DNA of 64,000 bases from contig NZ_JALKAJ010000004.1 of NCBI RefSeq assembly GCF_023015615.1, positions 434,001 through 498,000 of the forward strand, written 5' to 3'. Shown here piece after piece: positions 43,155 through 52,089 of this stretch. The notes under the pieces are model-generated. The model did no database searches, was not told the DNA's origin, and saw nothing but the letters and a program-made list of their open reading frames with translations. Position 1 is the stretch's first letter. Each line of letters begins with the position of its first letter. This DNA is from Qipengyuania sp. S6317L1 (lineage in GTDB: Bacteria > Pseudomonadota > Alphaproteobacteria > Sphingomonadales > Sphingomonadaceae). The translations under genes and the position numbers were made by a program.

Positions 43155-44582
43155 TCAACGCAACCTTTTGATAGAGGCCAGCGCCGAGGCAAGCGCGGTG
43201 CGAAAATCGGCAGGATTATAGGAATTGGGCTCTTCCACCGCGGCATAAGCCTTGTTGATGCTCGACCGGATGCCCGCCGCCGCGCCCGGTGTCACGCGCC
43301 CGCTGGTCACAAGGCCGTTCAAAAGCGTATCGACCGCCATCACCGCCTGAACGCTGCCCGAATAATCGGTAAAGCGCGGGCGAAGCGCGTTGCTGCCGAT
43401 AATGTCGATCACGTTGAACGCATCCGAATTGGCATAGGCGCGCTGTGACAAGGCGTTGGAGAGCGCCCCTGCCCGCCGCGAAAGCTGCATGGCGGCCTCT
43501 CGCGGGGATGCGCCGCTGCCACCCAGAGCGCCGTGGAAATCGCGGCTCGCCTGTTTGAAGGCATCGGCCTGTCCCGGAACAAGAGCCCCCGCGACCGCAG
43601 TCAACATGATGATGCTCTCATCATTGAAAGGTGCGTTGCCGAACGGAATTGGACGCCCCGGATTCTCTTCAAAGGTCAGCCGGCGCTGGTTCGAATCCTG
43701 AATCTCGCGGTGGCACGAATGGCAGTCGAAGAAGTAATACTGCGGGAAGACCCCTTCCATCGCATATTCGGGATTGGCGAAAAGGCCGGTCGCACGCTTC
43801 ACCGCCTCTGCCTGACCCACCGCCCAGAACCGCACCGCGTTGGGCGCGCGTTTGCGGCGTTTGTAATCGGCATCGATATCGTGGTGCTGTTGCAGCGCGC
43901 TGAAAAGGTCGAGTTCGAACGAGACGCGCGGGTGGCCGGCCGCCATCATTTCGTGGGTCACAAACTGTCCCGGCTTGGTCGAGCCATAGTGGCAATCCAG
44001 ACAGACATTGGCGCGAACCTTGGGGTCGGAAAGCGGGATGAGGCCGTCCGCCACGTTCGAGGCATGGGTCGCGGGCACAGCATAGTGGCTCGACAGCCAG
44101 GCATCGCCCGCAGGCCCGTGGCAGCTTTCGCAGCCCACCCCGTCGGACAGCTGGAACTTGGCGCCGCGCTCAACGCCCGGAATATAGGTTGCATGACACC
44201 CAAGGCAGTCCTTGGCCTGTGTCGCATTGCCGAGCCCGAGGCTGCGCGCAATCTGTTGACCCCGGCGCCCGGCCAGCACCGCATAGGCGCGGCTGTGCGC
44301 GCCGCTTGCCGAGGATGGTTCCTGCCAGGTGGCGATTTCGTCCTGACGCACCACAGCGCCATTGCCCTCTGCACGGCCATGACAGGTCGAGCCGGCACAC
44401 GACGCCACACCCTCAAGACTTGAGGCGATGGTGGTTGAAGTGGTGGATGGAAGAGCCAGCAGCAGCCCGAACGCGGCGATAACACGCAAAACGGCGCCAT
44501 CGAAGCGGCGCAGTGACCTTAGAAAATCGCCAATCGGCCCGGAAGCAATTGCCCCAAAAATAGCTGGCCTAGAAACCGTCAT
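43155..44582 (-). CDS. Cytochrome c554-like pentaheme cytochrome
   Basis: A 475-residue exported protein. The N-terminus has a long basic n-region and a hydrophobic core (VLRVIAAFGLLLALPS). Heme sites: one CX4CH (CAGSTCH) near the mature N-terminus, then CLGCH, CESCH, CLDCH and CHSCH, five in all, in the arrangement of the cytochrome c554 family (SCAGSTCHG start and GCESCHGP). The C-terminal 150 residues lack hemes and are helical. The ATG at 44582 has GAGGGGGGAAGAG directly upstream. It is the first gene of the operon ending at 34760 and overlaps or abuts the next gene. Likely a periplasmic electron shuttle for the two decaheme proteins. Confidence 0.88.
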   Translation of the reverse strand: MTVSRPAIFGAIASGPIGDFLRSLRRFDGAVLRVIAAFGLLLALPSTTSTTIASSLEGVASCAGSTCHGRAEGNGAVVRQDEIATWQEPSSASGAHSRAYAVLAGRRGQQIARSLGLGNATQAKDCLGCHATYIPGVERGAKFQLSDGVGCESCHGPAGDAWLSSHYAVPATHASNVADGLIPLSDPKVRANVCLDCHYGSTKPGQFVTHEMMAAGHPRVSFELDLFSALQQHHDIDADYKRRKRAPNAVRFWAVGQAEAVKRATGLFANPEYAMEGVFPQYYFFDCHSCHREIQDSNQRRLTFEENPGRPIPFGNAPFNDESIIMLTAVAGALVPGQADAFKQASRDFHGALGGSGASPREAAMQLSRRAGALSNALSQRAYANSDAFNVIDIIGSNALRPRFTDYSGSVQAVMAVDTLLNGLVTSGRVTPGAAAGIRSSINKAYAAVEEPNSYNPADFRTALASALASIKRLR

Positions 44583-44881
44583 CTCTTCCCCCCTCGAGAT
44601 GCTACACTTCTGCGTTTTTCTGGAAAAAGGCGCAAGGCCCGACGGGACCGCCACCCGAACTTTCCAAAAAATTCTACCGTCGGCTTAGCCCGATACACCA
44701 AGCAAAGCTTGTAAAGTACCGACACTTCGCCTGACCCGTCTGAGCCCGCCCCAGATGGGCCTGATCCGTGGGGCCTAAAGTGTCCTTTTGGCCCTGTGAT
44801 GATTGTTCCAAGCTTCGCAGGATGATGCAACCTTCAATTGCGGATAGCTGTCAAATTCGATCAAAAAAGTGACGCAGAACA
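44583..44881. promoter_or_regulatory. Leader/promoter region of the multiheme operon
   Basis: About 300 bp without a gene upstream of the pentaheme start. The only promoter-like element is a perfect minus-strand TTGACA at 44849-44854 with a poor TTGCAT 18 bp on, which would leave a leader of roughly 240 nt. No clear operator palindrome or FNR-type box is visible. Confidence 0.3.
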
Positions 44882-44920
44882 CAAAAAGGCCCCGAAACAT
44901 GGGAGTTTCGAGGCCTTTTG
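44882..44920 (-). terminator. Rho-independent terminator of the acyl-CoA dehydrogenase pair
   Basis: On the minus strand AAAAGGCCTCGAAAC pairs with GTTTCGGGGCCTTTT (one wobble), followed by TTTTTGTG. It separates the two acyl-CoA dehydrogenase genes from the multiheme operon. Confidence 0.85.
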
Positions 44921-44946
44921 ATGAAGTTGGTTCAGCGAACGGGCGT

Positions 44947-46083
44947 TTAGCCGCTCGCAAGCGCGATGTGGCGCTTCATGTGGTGGTCGATGTTGCCGAA
45001 CTCGGAATCGAAGATCGTCAGGCGCTTGAAATAGTGCCCGATGGCGTATTCATCGGTCATGCCGTTGCCGCCGTGGATCTGGATCGCTTCTTCGCCGATG
45101 TGATGCGCCGCCTGGCCCACACGGACCTTTGCAGCGGACACCGCCTGCTTGCGCTCACGCTCTTCTTTTTCGAGGCGCAGCGTTGCAAGATAGGTCATCG
45201 AGACCGAGCACTCATACTCGGTGTACATATCGACCATGCGGTGCTGGAGCACCTGGAAGCTGGCGATCGGAACGCCGAACTGCTTGCGCTGCTTGGCATA
45301 TTCGAGCGTCATGGCGTGTGCGACCTTCATCGCGCCGCACGCTTCTGCGCATTGTGCGGCAATCGCTTCGTCGGTCACACGCTCGATCAGCGGGAAGGCA
45401 TTGCCTTCTTCACCGATGAGGGCGTCTGCGGGAAGGCGCACATTCTCGAAATAGACTTCCGATGCGCGGCGCCCGTCGACGGTGGCATAATCGCGGGTGG
45501 TCACACCTTCGGCAGATTTGTCGACGATGAAGACGCTGATGCCTTGCTTGTCGGTTTGCTCGCCGCTGGTGCGGGCGGTGACGACAAGGTGGCTTGCCCA
45601 AGGCGCGCCGATGACGACCGCCTTGTGGCCGTTGAGAACGTAGTCGCCGCCGTCTTTCTTTGCCGAGGTTTCAAGATTGGCAAGGTCATAGCGTCCGCGT
45701 GGCTCTGCATAGGCGAAAGCGAAAACACGCTCGCCAGAAACGATGCCGCCGATGTGCTCTTCCTTTTGTGCCGCGGTGCCCGCGTGCTTCAAAAAGCCGC
45801 CTGCGCACACAACGGTGGGCACGTAAGGCTCTACCACGAGGCCTTTGCCGAACTCTTCCATGACAACCATGGAATCGATCGCGCCGCCGCCAAAGCCGCC
45901 GTCTTCCTCGCTAAAGCTCATGCCGAGGATGCCGAGCTCTGCCAGCTGGCTCCAGACCTCGCGGCTCCAGCCGGCGTCGGTTGCGATCAGTTGGCGGCGC
46001 TCTTCGGCACCGTATTGTTCGCGGACCATACGCGACAAACCATCGCGCACCATGTCCTGCTCTTCAGTGAAATTGAAGTCCAC
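44947..46083 (-). CDS. Acyl-CoA dehydrogenase, small-subunit type
   Basis: A 378-residue member of the acyl-CoA dehydrogenase family (FAD-dependent alpha,beta-oxidation of acyl-CoA). N-terminal MDFNFTEEQDMVRDGL and C-terminal IQIHGGNGMTDEYAIGHYFKRLTIFD are typical. The usual FAD-contact motif EPxAGSD is altered to AEPRGRYDLANLETSA, a feature of one partner in alpha2beta2 heterotetrameric dehydrogenases, where FAD sites are shared. It starts with GTG after GGAGGG, 28 bp behind the second dehydrogenase. The pair resembles PimC/PimD or sterol-side-chain FadE pairs; the substrate is not known. Confidence 0.88.
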   Translation of the reverse strand: MDFNFTEEQDMVRDGLSRMVREQYGAEERRQLIATDAGWSREVWSQLAELGILGMSFSEEDGGFGGGAIDSMVVMEEFGKGLVVEPYVPTVVCAGGFLKHAGTAAQKEEHIGGIVSGERVFAFAYAEPRGRYDLANLETSAKKDGGDYVLNGHKAVVIGAPWASHLVVTARTSGEQTDKQGISVFIVDKSAEGVTTRDYATVDGRRASEVYFENVRLPADALIGEEGNAFPLIERVTDEAIAAQCAEACGAMKVAHAMTLEYAKQRKQFGVPIASFQVLQHRMVDMYTEYECSVSMTYLATLRLEKEERERKQAVSAAKVRVGQAAHHIGEEAIQIHGGNGMTDEYAIGHYFKRLTIFDSEFGNIDHHMKRHIALASG

Positions 46084-46111
46084 TTTGTGTTCCCTCCGGT
46101 GTCCTAACGCC

Positions 46112-47308
46112 TTAAAGGCCGAGGATCATTTTCGTGATGATATTGCGCTGGATTTCGTTCGATCCGCCATAGATCGAGGTCTTGCGCATATTGAAATAGG
46201 TCGCCGCCGAATGCTGGGCGTAGTCGGGACCGATCTGATACTCGTTCGAGCCGTGATCTGCGATGCTGCCGTACATTGGCGTGCCATAGGAGCCCACCGC
46301 TTCGAGCGTGAGTTCGGTCAGGCGCTGCTGGATTTCGGTGCCCTTGATCTTGAGGATCGAGCTTTCAGGACCCGGACCCTTACCGGCCTGTTCGCCAGCG
46401 AGCGTGCGAAGTTCGGTGATTTCAAGCGCGGCGAGATCGATTTCGAGCTGGCTCACCTTGCGGGCAAAATCGAAATCTTCGATCAACGGCTTGCCCTCGA
46501 GGGTTTCCGCAGCTGCAATTTCGCGCAGCTTTTCAACGCCGCGCTTCGAACGGGCAACGCCTGCGATGCCTGAACGCTCGTGCGCGAGAAGGAACTTGGC
46601 ATAGGTCCAGCCCTTGTTCTCTTCGCCCACAAGGTTTTCGACCGGCACACGCACATCGGTGAGCCATGTTTCGTTGACCTCATAACCGCCGTCGATCAGC
46701 TTGATCGGCTTCACTTCAACGCCCGGCGTTTTCATGTCGACGAGGATGAAGGAGATGCCTTCCTGCGGCTTGGCTGCGTCCGGGTCGGTGCGGCACAGGA
46801 AGAAGCCCCAGTCAGCGTGTTGTGCCAAAGTGGTCCAGGTCTTCTGACCGTTGATCACATAGTGATCGCCATCGCGCACGGCAGTGGTCTTGAGGCTGGC
46901 AAGGTCGGACCCTGCGCCCGGCTCAGAATAGCCCTGACACCACCACTCTTCGCCCGAAAGAATACCGGGGAGGTGCTGTTTCTTCTGCTCTTCATTGCCG
47001 AAGGTGTAGATCACCGGGCCGACCATGGAGACGCCGAAAGGAAGCGGCATGAAGGTGCCGACGCGCGCGTTTTCTTCGGACCAGATATAACGCTGTGTCG
47101 CGTCCCAGCCGGTGCCGCCGTATTCAACCGGCCATGCAGGAGCAGACCAGCCTTTCTTGCCGAGGATCTTGTGCCACGCGGTCATGTCTTCAGGCGACAT
47201 GTCTTCGCGGTTGCCCATGCCCTCAAGGTGCTTTGGGTGGTTTTCTTCGATGAAGGCGCGCACTTCTTCGCGGAAGGCGTTTTCTTCGGGCGTGAATTCG
47301 AGGTTCAT
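46112..47308 (-). CDS. Acyl-CoA dehydrogenase, large-subunit type
   Basis: A 398-residue acyl-CoA dehydrogenase with intact FAD motif CQGYSEPGAGSDLASLKTTA, substrate-loop TFGNEEQKKQHLPGIL, and C-terminal MRKTSIYGGSNEIQRNIITK. It is the upstream member of a two-gene unit with the partner at 44947-46083, whose FAD motif is degenerate, so the two probably form one heterotetramer. GGAGAGAG precedes the ATG. Confidence 0.92.
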   Translation of the reverse strand: MNLEFTPEENAFREEVRAFIEENHPKHLEGMGNREDMSPEDMTAWHKILGKKGWSAPAWPVEYGGTGWDATQRYIWSEENARVGTFMPLPFGVSMVGPVIYTFGNEEQKKQHLPGILSGEEWWCQGYSEPGAGSDLASLKTTAVRDGDHYVINGQKTWTTLAQHADWGFFLCRTDPDAAKPQEGISFILVDMKTPGVEVKPIKLIDGGYEVNETWLTDVRVPVENLVGEENKGWTYAKFLLAHERSGIAGVARSKRGVEKLREIAAAETLEGKPLIEDFDFARKVSQLEIDLAALEITELRTLAGEQAGKGPGPESSILKIKGTEIQQRLTELTLEAVGSYGTPMYGSIADHGSNEYQIGPDYAQHSAATYFNMRKTSIYGGSNEIQRNIITKMILGL

Positions 47309-47517
47309 GCTCTCTCTCCGATTGATCTGGTTGCCGCCCTCCTGCCATACCTTACGTAAACGTCAAGGGCTGTTTCATCGCATTTCGGGCGCGAAATATT
47401 CGCACCAAAGCAACGGTGCGCCGGCAGCTTTGGATGCACGTTATCACACGATGCCCAAAGCCGTAAGGGAAGCCGCCATACCGCATCCTCTGAAGCACGG
47501 GACCAAGCGGGCGCGTG

Positions 47518-47556
47518 AAAAAATTTTTCGCGCTCGCCATGCGGCCCTTCCGAGCG
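47518..47556 (-). terminator. Possible terminator after nucleoside transporter gene
   Basis: On the minus strand CGCTCG and CGAGCG (47551-47556 and 47531-47536) can pair around a 14-nt GC-rich loop, followed by CGAAAAATTTTTT. The stem is only 6 bp. The remainder of the 281-bp gap (47309-47589) shows nothing else. Confidence 0.4.
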
Positions 47557-47589
47557 ATTGTTCCGGTCCGCAGCAGGACGCTTGTCGAA

Positions 47590-48795
47590 TCAGGCAAACC
47601 CGCCAAGTGCGTAAATCACGCTGACGATTGCGGCGCTGGTGAAATTGGACAGCGTGCCTGCGAGAAGCGATTTCATGCCGAGCGCGGAAATCTCGCCCTT
47701 GCGCTCCGGCACGGCTGCGCCAAGCCCCGCGATGAGGATCGCAAGCCCTGCGAAATTGGCAAATCCGCACATGGCGATGGTCAGCACCACTTGCCCCTGA
47801 ACGCTGAAGCTTTCGGCATTGGGGGCAAAATTTGCATAAGCGAGAAATTCGTTGAGCACGATTTTCTGGCCCAGATAAACGCCCGCCTGCGCCGCTTCTT
47901 CCCAAGGAACGCCGATGATGTAGGAGACAGGGGCAAAGAGATAGCCGACAAGCAGCTCCAGGCTCAGCTCTGGCCAGCCGACGAGGCCGCCGATCCCGCC
48001 AAGGATGCCGTTGAGCAGGGCGATACCGGCAACAAAACCGATCAGAACCGCAATCACGCTGAGCATGATCTGCATCCCCAGGGTCGCGCCATCGGTTGCC
48101 GCCTCGATCAGGGTCGATGCGTCCGAAAGGCTCGCAGGGTTGGTGTTATCGCCTTCCTCAAGGTCGAAGGCCTCGCCCGTTTCAGGGACGAGCAACCGCC
48201 CGAACAACAGCCCGCCCGCCGGCGCCATGAAAGCAGCGGTCAGCAGCAGGTCGGAGCGGATACCGAGCGCGGAATAGGCAACCAGTACGGTGCCCGCGAC
48301 GCTGGAGAGGCCGAGCGACATCATCACGAACAATTGCGCGCGCGAGATTTTCTTCAAATAGGGCAGGATGGTGAGCGGGCTTTCGGCCATGCCGACAAAG
48401 ATATTGGCCGCCGCACAGGTCGATTCCAAACGCGAAGCGCCCGTGATAAACCGCAAAGCCCCGCCGATGATGCGGATCACCCATGTCATCACGCCAATGT
48501 GGAACAGCACGCTCATCATGGTCGCGATGAAGATGATGATGGGCAAGACCTGCACTGCGAGGATCAACCCTTCGCCCGGGTTCGCGAGCGAGCCGAAGAC
48601 AAAGCCAATGCCGGCGTTGGCATAGGAGATCGCCTCGACAACGCCGCTGGATAGGGTTTGCAGGATGGCCTGACCCACAGGCGTCACTAGCGCGAGGATA
48701 GCCACCGCGATCTGCAAGCCCAGCGCGCGACCTGCGTTCACATAGTGGATGGCGCCGCGTGCTTCGGAGAAGAGAACCCCAAGCGCCAGCATCAC
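47590..48795 (-). CDS. Concentrative nucleoside transporter (second CNT/NupC paralogue)
   Basis: A polytopic nucleoside importer of about 401 residues; landmarks ANIFVGMAESPLTILPYL, AAFMAPAGGLLFGRLLVPE, GQKIVLNEFLAYANFA and CGFANFAGLAILIAGLGAA. The GTG at 48795 has no ribosome site. In frame upstream lies an uninterrupted coding stretch IGLVGIAV that fits the usual first helix of the family, and a CTG at 48819 sits 7 bp after AGGAG, so the true product may start there, 8 residues earlier. It differs clearly from the CNT protein at 7722-9023, so the two are not a recent duplication. Confidence 0.86.
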   Translation of the reverse strand: MMLALGVLFSEARGAIHYVNAGRALGLQIAVAILALVTPVGQAILQTLSSGVVEAISYANAGIGFVFGSLANPGEGLILAVQVLPIIIFIATMMSVLFHIGVMTWVIRIIGGALRFITGASRLESTCAAANIFVGMAESPLTILPYLKKISRAQLFVMMSLGLSSVAGTVLVAYSALGIRSDLLLTAAFMAPAGGLLFGRLLVPETGEAFDLEEGDNTNPASLSDASTLIEAATDGATLGMQIMLSVIAVLIGFVAGIALLNGILGGIGGLVGWPELSLELLVGYLFAPVSYIIGVPWEEAAQAGVYLGQKIVLNEFLAYANFAPNAESFSVQGQVVLTIAMCGFANFAGLAILIAGLGAAVPERKGEISALGMKSLLAGTLSNFTSAAIVSVIYALGGFA

Positions 48796-48944
48796 GGCAA
48801 TTCCAACAAGACCAATCAGCGAACTTCTCCTTCGGGCGCAGTCGCGGATGCTCTAACGGCGAATTTTCCAACTTTGCAAGCCAGCGGCAAAACGATTGTA
48901 GGGACAAAATGACGCAAAGGCGCCCCGCGCATGTCCAGCTTGCG

Positions 48945-49433
48945 CTAGCGCAGCACCGCGCTCTTGGCGCTGTCGCCGCCACGAAACACCAGTGTTTCCG
49001 GCGATGTCCCGCCCCCGACGTTGACGCTATTCACCTGCCTTAGCCAGATATCGGTGAGGACCTGCGCATTGATGGTAAGTCTTGCGCCCACCCCCGGCGA
49101 TGCGCCTTCCTGAAAAACGAGCAGGCTGGCACCTTTAACCTCGGTACCGAGCAGGGTCAGCTCAAGCGGCTCACCATCTGCTGCGATCGCAAACCGTTCC
49201 ACCGCATAGCGCGCAAAGGCCCGCCTGCTTTCAATGTCACCCAGAAGGTCGGCTGCCTTCATCCCCTGGTGACGAAGCGCGTGTTCGGCATCGTGCAAGG
49301 GGATGGTGTGCACCACTTCGATCTGCCCGGTGCGCGGGTTATGTTCGACAGTGGTGATCGCCGCCTTTTGCTGGTGCGCAGCCGCCGGAACAGCGAGTGC
49401 CAGCATCAATAGAGTGACGATCCAGCGCAGCAT
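48945..49433 (-). CDS. Exported DUF6702-like protein
   Basis: A 162-residue protein with a clean signal peptide (LLMLALAVPAAAHQ). After it comes a compact beta-rich domain beginning ITTVEHNPRTGQIEVVHTIP, reminiscent of DUF6702 proteins that are often found next to M1-family peptidases. It overlaps the M1 peptidase stop codon by 1 bp and is certainly co-translated with it. Function unknown; the family name is a recollection of pattern and not a search result. Confidence 0.7.
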   Translation of the reverse strand: MLRWIVTLLMLALAVPAAAHQQKAAITTVEHNPRTGQIEVVHTIPLHDAEHALRHQGMKAADLLGDIESRRAFARYAVERFAIAADGEPLELTLLGTEVKGASLLVFQEGASPGVGARLTINAQVLTDIWLRQVNSVNVGGGTSPETLVFRGGDSAKSAVLR

Positions 49434-51892
49434 TATTCGCCGCCCTCATCTGCCGCCCCTTCCTCAGCCTCTTTCGCGCCCTGCTGCACCTCGGCCATCA
49501 GGTCGCGGCCAGAACGCGAGGTTGGGTCGGGGCTCTTGAACGCCTCCACCCGGCTATCGATAATCCGGCGCGGGTAATAGTTGTTATTGAGGTCAGCATC
49601 GGCCGTCTCCCAATCGGGATCGAGGACCACTTCGACAAGCTCTTTTTCACGCGGATAGACCAGCAGCTTGGAAACCTCGCGCGAATTGCGCCTCCAGATT
49701 TCAGCCGGGATCATCATGCGCTCGCTCGTGCCGTCGGCGAATTTCAGATCGAGGATGATCGGCATCACCAGCCCGCCGATGTTGGAGAAGCTCAACACGT
49801 AGTAATTGTTGTCCTCCTCAACCGCGCGGTCGAACACGCGGCGCTCCCAATCGTCTAGCCCGTCGAGGAAGCTTTCATACTTCTTGGTGTCGCGCGGCGT
49901 GACGGTGAAACGGTCGTTCTCGTCGTAGAAATCGGTCACGCCCGGATTTTCGAGAACCCAGATCGGCAGGTTCTGTTCGCGGTTCAGGCGAACGCCCACT
50001 TTCTCCGGCTCATCGGCCAGACGCTGACGCGCGCGAGCAAGATCAATGTCGGGGTTTGCCGTATCCATCCGCATGCGGTGGATGGAATCCAGGGAAATAT
50101 CGACATGGTCGGTGGTGTAGAACCAGCCGCGCCAGAACCAGTCGAGATCTGTGCCCGATGCCTCTTCCATGGTGCGGAAGAAATCTTCGGGCGTTGGTCG
50201 CTTGAATTTCCACCGGCGCGCATATTCACGCAGCGCAAAGTCGAACCGCTCGCGCCCCAAAATCGTATCGCGAAGGATGTGGTAGGCCGCAGACGGCTTG
50301 CCATAAGCATTGGGGCCAATGTTCAGGACGCTATCGGATTGCGTCATGATTGGGACCTGCTGGCTCGACGTCATATAGGGGATGAGGTCGCGCGGCAGGC
50401 TGCGGGTCCATTGGACGTCGGGGTCCCATTCGTATCCAGCCACGCTGTCGAGGAAGGAGTTGATCCCTTCATCCATCCACGTCCACTGACGCTCATCCGA
50501 GTTCACCACCATCGGGAAATAGATGTGCCCGATTTCGTGGATGACGACGCCGATAAGGAATATCTTCTCGCTTTCCGAATAGGTGCGCGTGCCATCATCC
50601 TGAAGCGTCGTGCGCGGCCCGTTGAAGGTGATCATGGGATATTCCATGCCGCCCACCGGACCGTTCACGCTTTGCGCGGTCGGATATGGGTAATCGAAGG
50701 AATAGCGCGAATAGACCTTCATCGTGTGGACCACGGCCGCGGTCGAATATTTGCGCCACAGCTCGCCGCCTTCCTTGGGCCAGAAAGACATGGCCATGAC
50801 GGTTTCGTTCTCGGCCCCTGGCTGTTTATGCGCCTGCGCATCCCAGATGAACTTGCGGCTTGTCGCCCAGGCAAAATCGCGCACGTTCTGCGCGGTAAAG
50901 CGCCAGGTTTTTGTGCCGGTGGGGTTGGAGCTTTCGTTGGCAAGCGCCTCTTCGGGCGTCACGATGAACATCGGCTCATCGGTTTTGTTGCGCGCCTGAG
51001 CCAGACGCTGACGTTGCGTAGCGGTCAGCACGGCTGCGGGGTTGGCAAGGACGCCGGTAGAAGAAACAATGTGGTCGTTGGGGACCGTCATCGACACATC
51101 ATAGTCACCAAATTCGAGCGTGAATTCGCCGCGGCCAAGGAACTCCTTATTGTGCCAGCCTTCGTAATCCGAATAGGCGACCAGCCTCGGGAACCACTGG
51201 GCGAAAAGGAACAGGTCGTTGCCCCCTTCGCGCTCATCATCAGGGAAGTGTTCATAGCCGGAGCGCGCAAAGATCACGTTCTCTTCAACAATGTTGTAAG
51301 CCCAGTCGATGTTGAAGCTGACGCTTTGACCGGGGCGAAGCGGGCTGGCCAAGTCGATGCGCATCAGCGTGCCGACAATGGTGTGGTCGAGCCGGCGGCC
51401 ACTGGTGAGCTGCACACGGGAAATGTCATAGCCGTAGGTGTTATCGGCCATTGCCTGTTGCCGGCGAAGCTCTTCGAGGGAGAGGCGCGAAGGCTCATCC
51501 CCGCGCCCCATCGAACGCGCTGGCCCGCGACGGCCCGGACCACCGAACGTATCGGTGAGCTCTGCCATGCTGTCGTTGCGGAAACGGTTCTGGTCAAGCT
51601 GCATCCAGATCCACGGCAGGGTATCGGGCGATTTGTTCGTGTAGGTGATGGTGGCGCGCGCGGTCAGGCGGCGGCCATCTTCGTCAAGTGTCGCATTGAT
51701 GCGATAGTCCGCCTCCTGCTGCCAATATTGGTGGCCCGGCGCGCCGCTCGCATTGCGATAGACATTGGGGTCGCGCAGCACTTCGTCCAATTGGCGGAAC
51801 TTGTCTTCAAAATCGCCCTTGGTCTGCTGGATGCCTTGCGCAAGAGCAGGCGAAGAGATGAAAAGCGCGATAAGAAGGGCAAGAAAACGCAA
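49433..51892 (-). CDS. M1-family zinc metallopeptidase, exported
   Basis: An 819-residue aminopeptidase-like protein with signal peptide FLALLIALFISSPALAQ. The zinc site is VVIHEIGHIYFP with the third ligand Glu in WTWMDEGINSF 19 residues later, near residue 450-470; the exopeptidase motif is a variant, GPVGGMEYPMITF. I place the start at TTG 51892, preceded by AAGGAT, since this gives a standard signal peptide; an ATG at 52015 would bury the signal 40 residues inside. The Gly-rich C-terminus ends in a Glu/Ala-rich tail. Likely periplasmic peptide degradation. Confidence 0.9.
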   Translation of the reverse strand: MRFLALLIALFISSPALAQGIQQTKGDFEDKFRQLDEVLRDPNVYRNASGAPGHQYWQQEADYRINATLDEDGRRLTARATITYTNKSPDTLPWIWMQLDQNRFRNDSMAELTDTFGGPGRRGPARSMGRGDEPSRLSLEELRRQQAMADNTYGYDISRVQLTSGRRLDHTIVGTLMRIDLASPLRPGQSVSFNIDWAYNIVEENVIFARSGYEHFPDDEREGGNDLFLFAQWFPRLVAYSDYEGWHNKEFLGRGEFTLEFGDYDVSMTVPNDHIVSSTGVLANPAAVLTATQRQRLAQARNKTDEPMFIVTPEEALANESSNPTGTKTWRFTAQNVRDFAWATSRKFIWDAQAHKQPGAENETVMAMSFWPKEGGELWRKYSTAAVVHTMKVYSRYSFDYPYPTAQSVNGPVGGMEYPMITFNGPRTTLQDDGTRTYSESEKIFLIGVVIHEIGHIYFPMVVNSDERQWTWMDEGINSFLDSVAGYEWDPDVQWTRSLPRDLIPYMTSSQQVPIMTQSDSVLNIGPNAYGKPSAAYHILRDTILGRERFDFALREYARRWKFKRPTPEDFFRTMEEASGTDLDWFWRGWFYTTDHVDISLDSIHRMRMDTANPDIDLARARQRLADEPEKVGVRLNREQNLPIWVLENPGVTDFYDENDRFTVTPRDTKKYESFLDGLDDWERRVFDRAVEEDNNYYVLSFSNIGGLVMPIILDLKFADGTSERMMIPAEIWRRNSREVSKLLVYPREKELVEVVLDPDWETADADLNNNYYPRRIIDSRVEAFKSPDPTSRSGRDLMAEVQQGAKEAEEGAADEGGE

Positions 51893-52089
51893 AAGACTAT
51901 CCTTTGGGATCGTTCGCTGGGCAGTAAGCTTGGCGGGGTAATGCGCGCGGCACGCGGCTGCAACCGCTAATCGCGAGGTTAGTTTGGAGAGGTTGCTGAC
52001 GCACGATTGCTTCACCGGCGCGCAACAATAATTCCGTCATTGAACAAGTTGATGCCCCGGCAAGGAGTGTTTCATCAACTTGCGGCCCT

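Noticed and set aside
50078..51970. A 630-codon open frame on the plus strand
   Set aside because: Antisense to the M1 peptidase with intact zinc site; no signal or domain in the antisense product.
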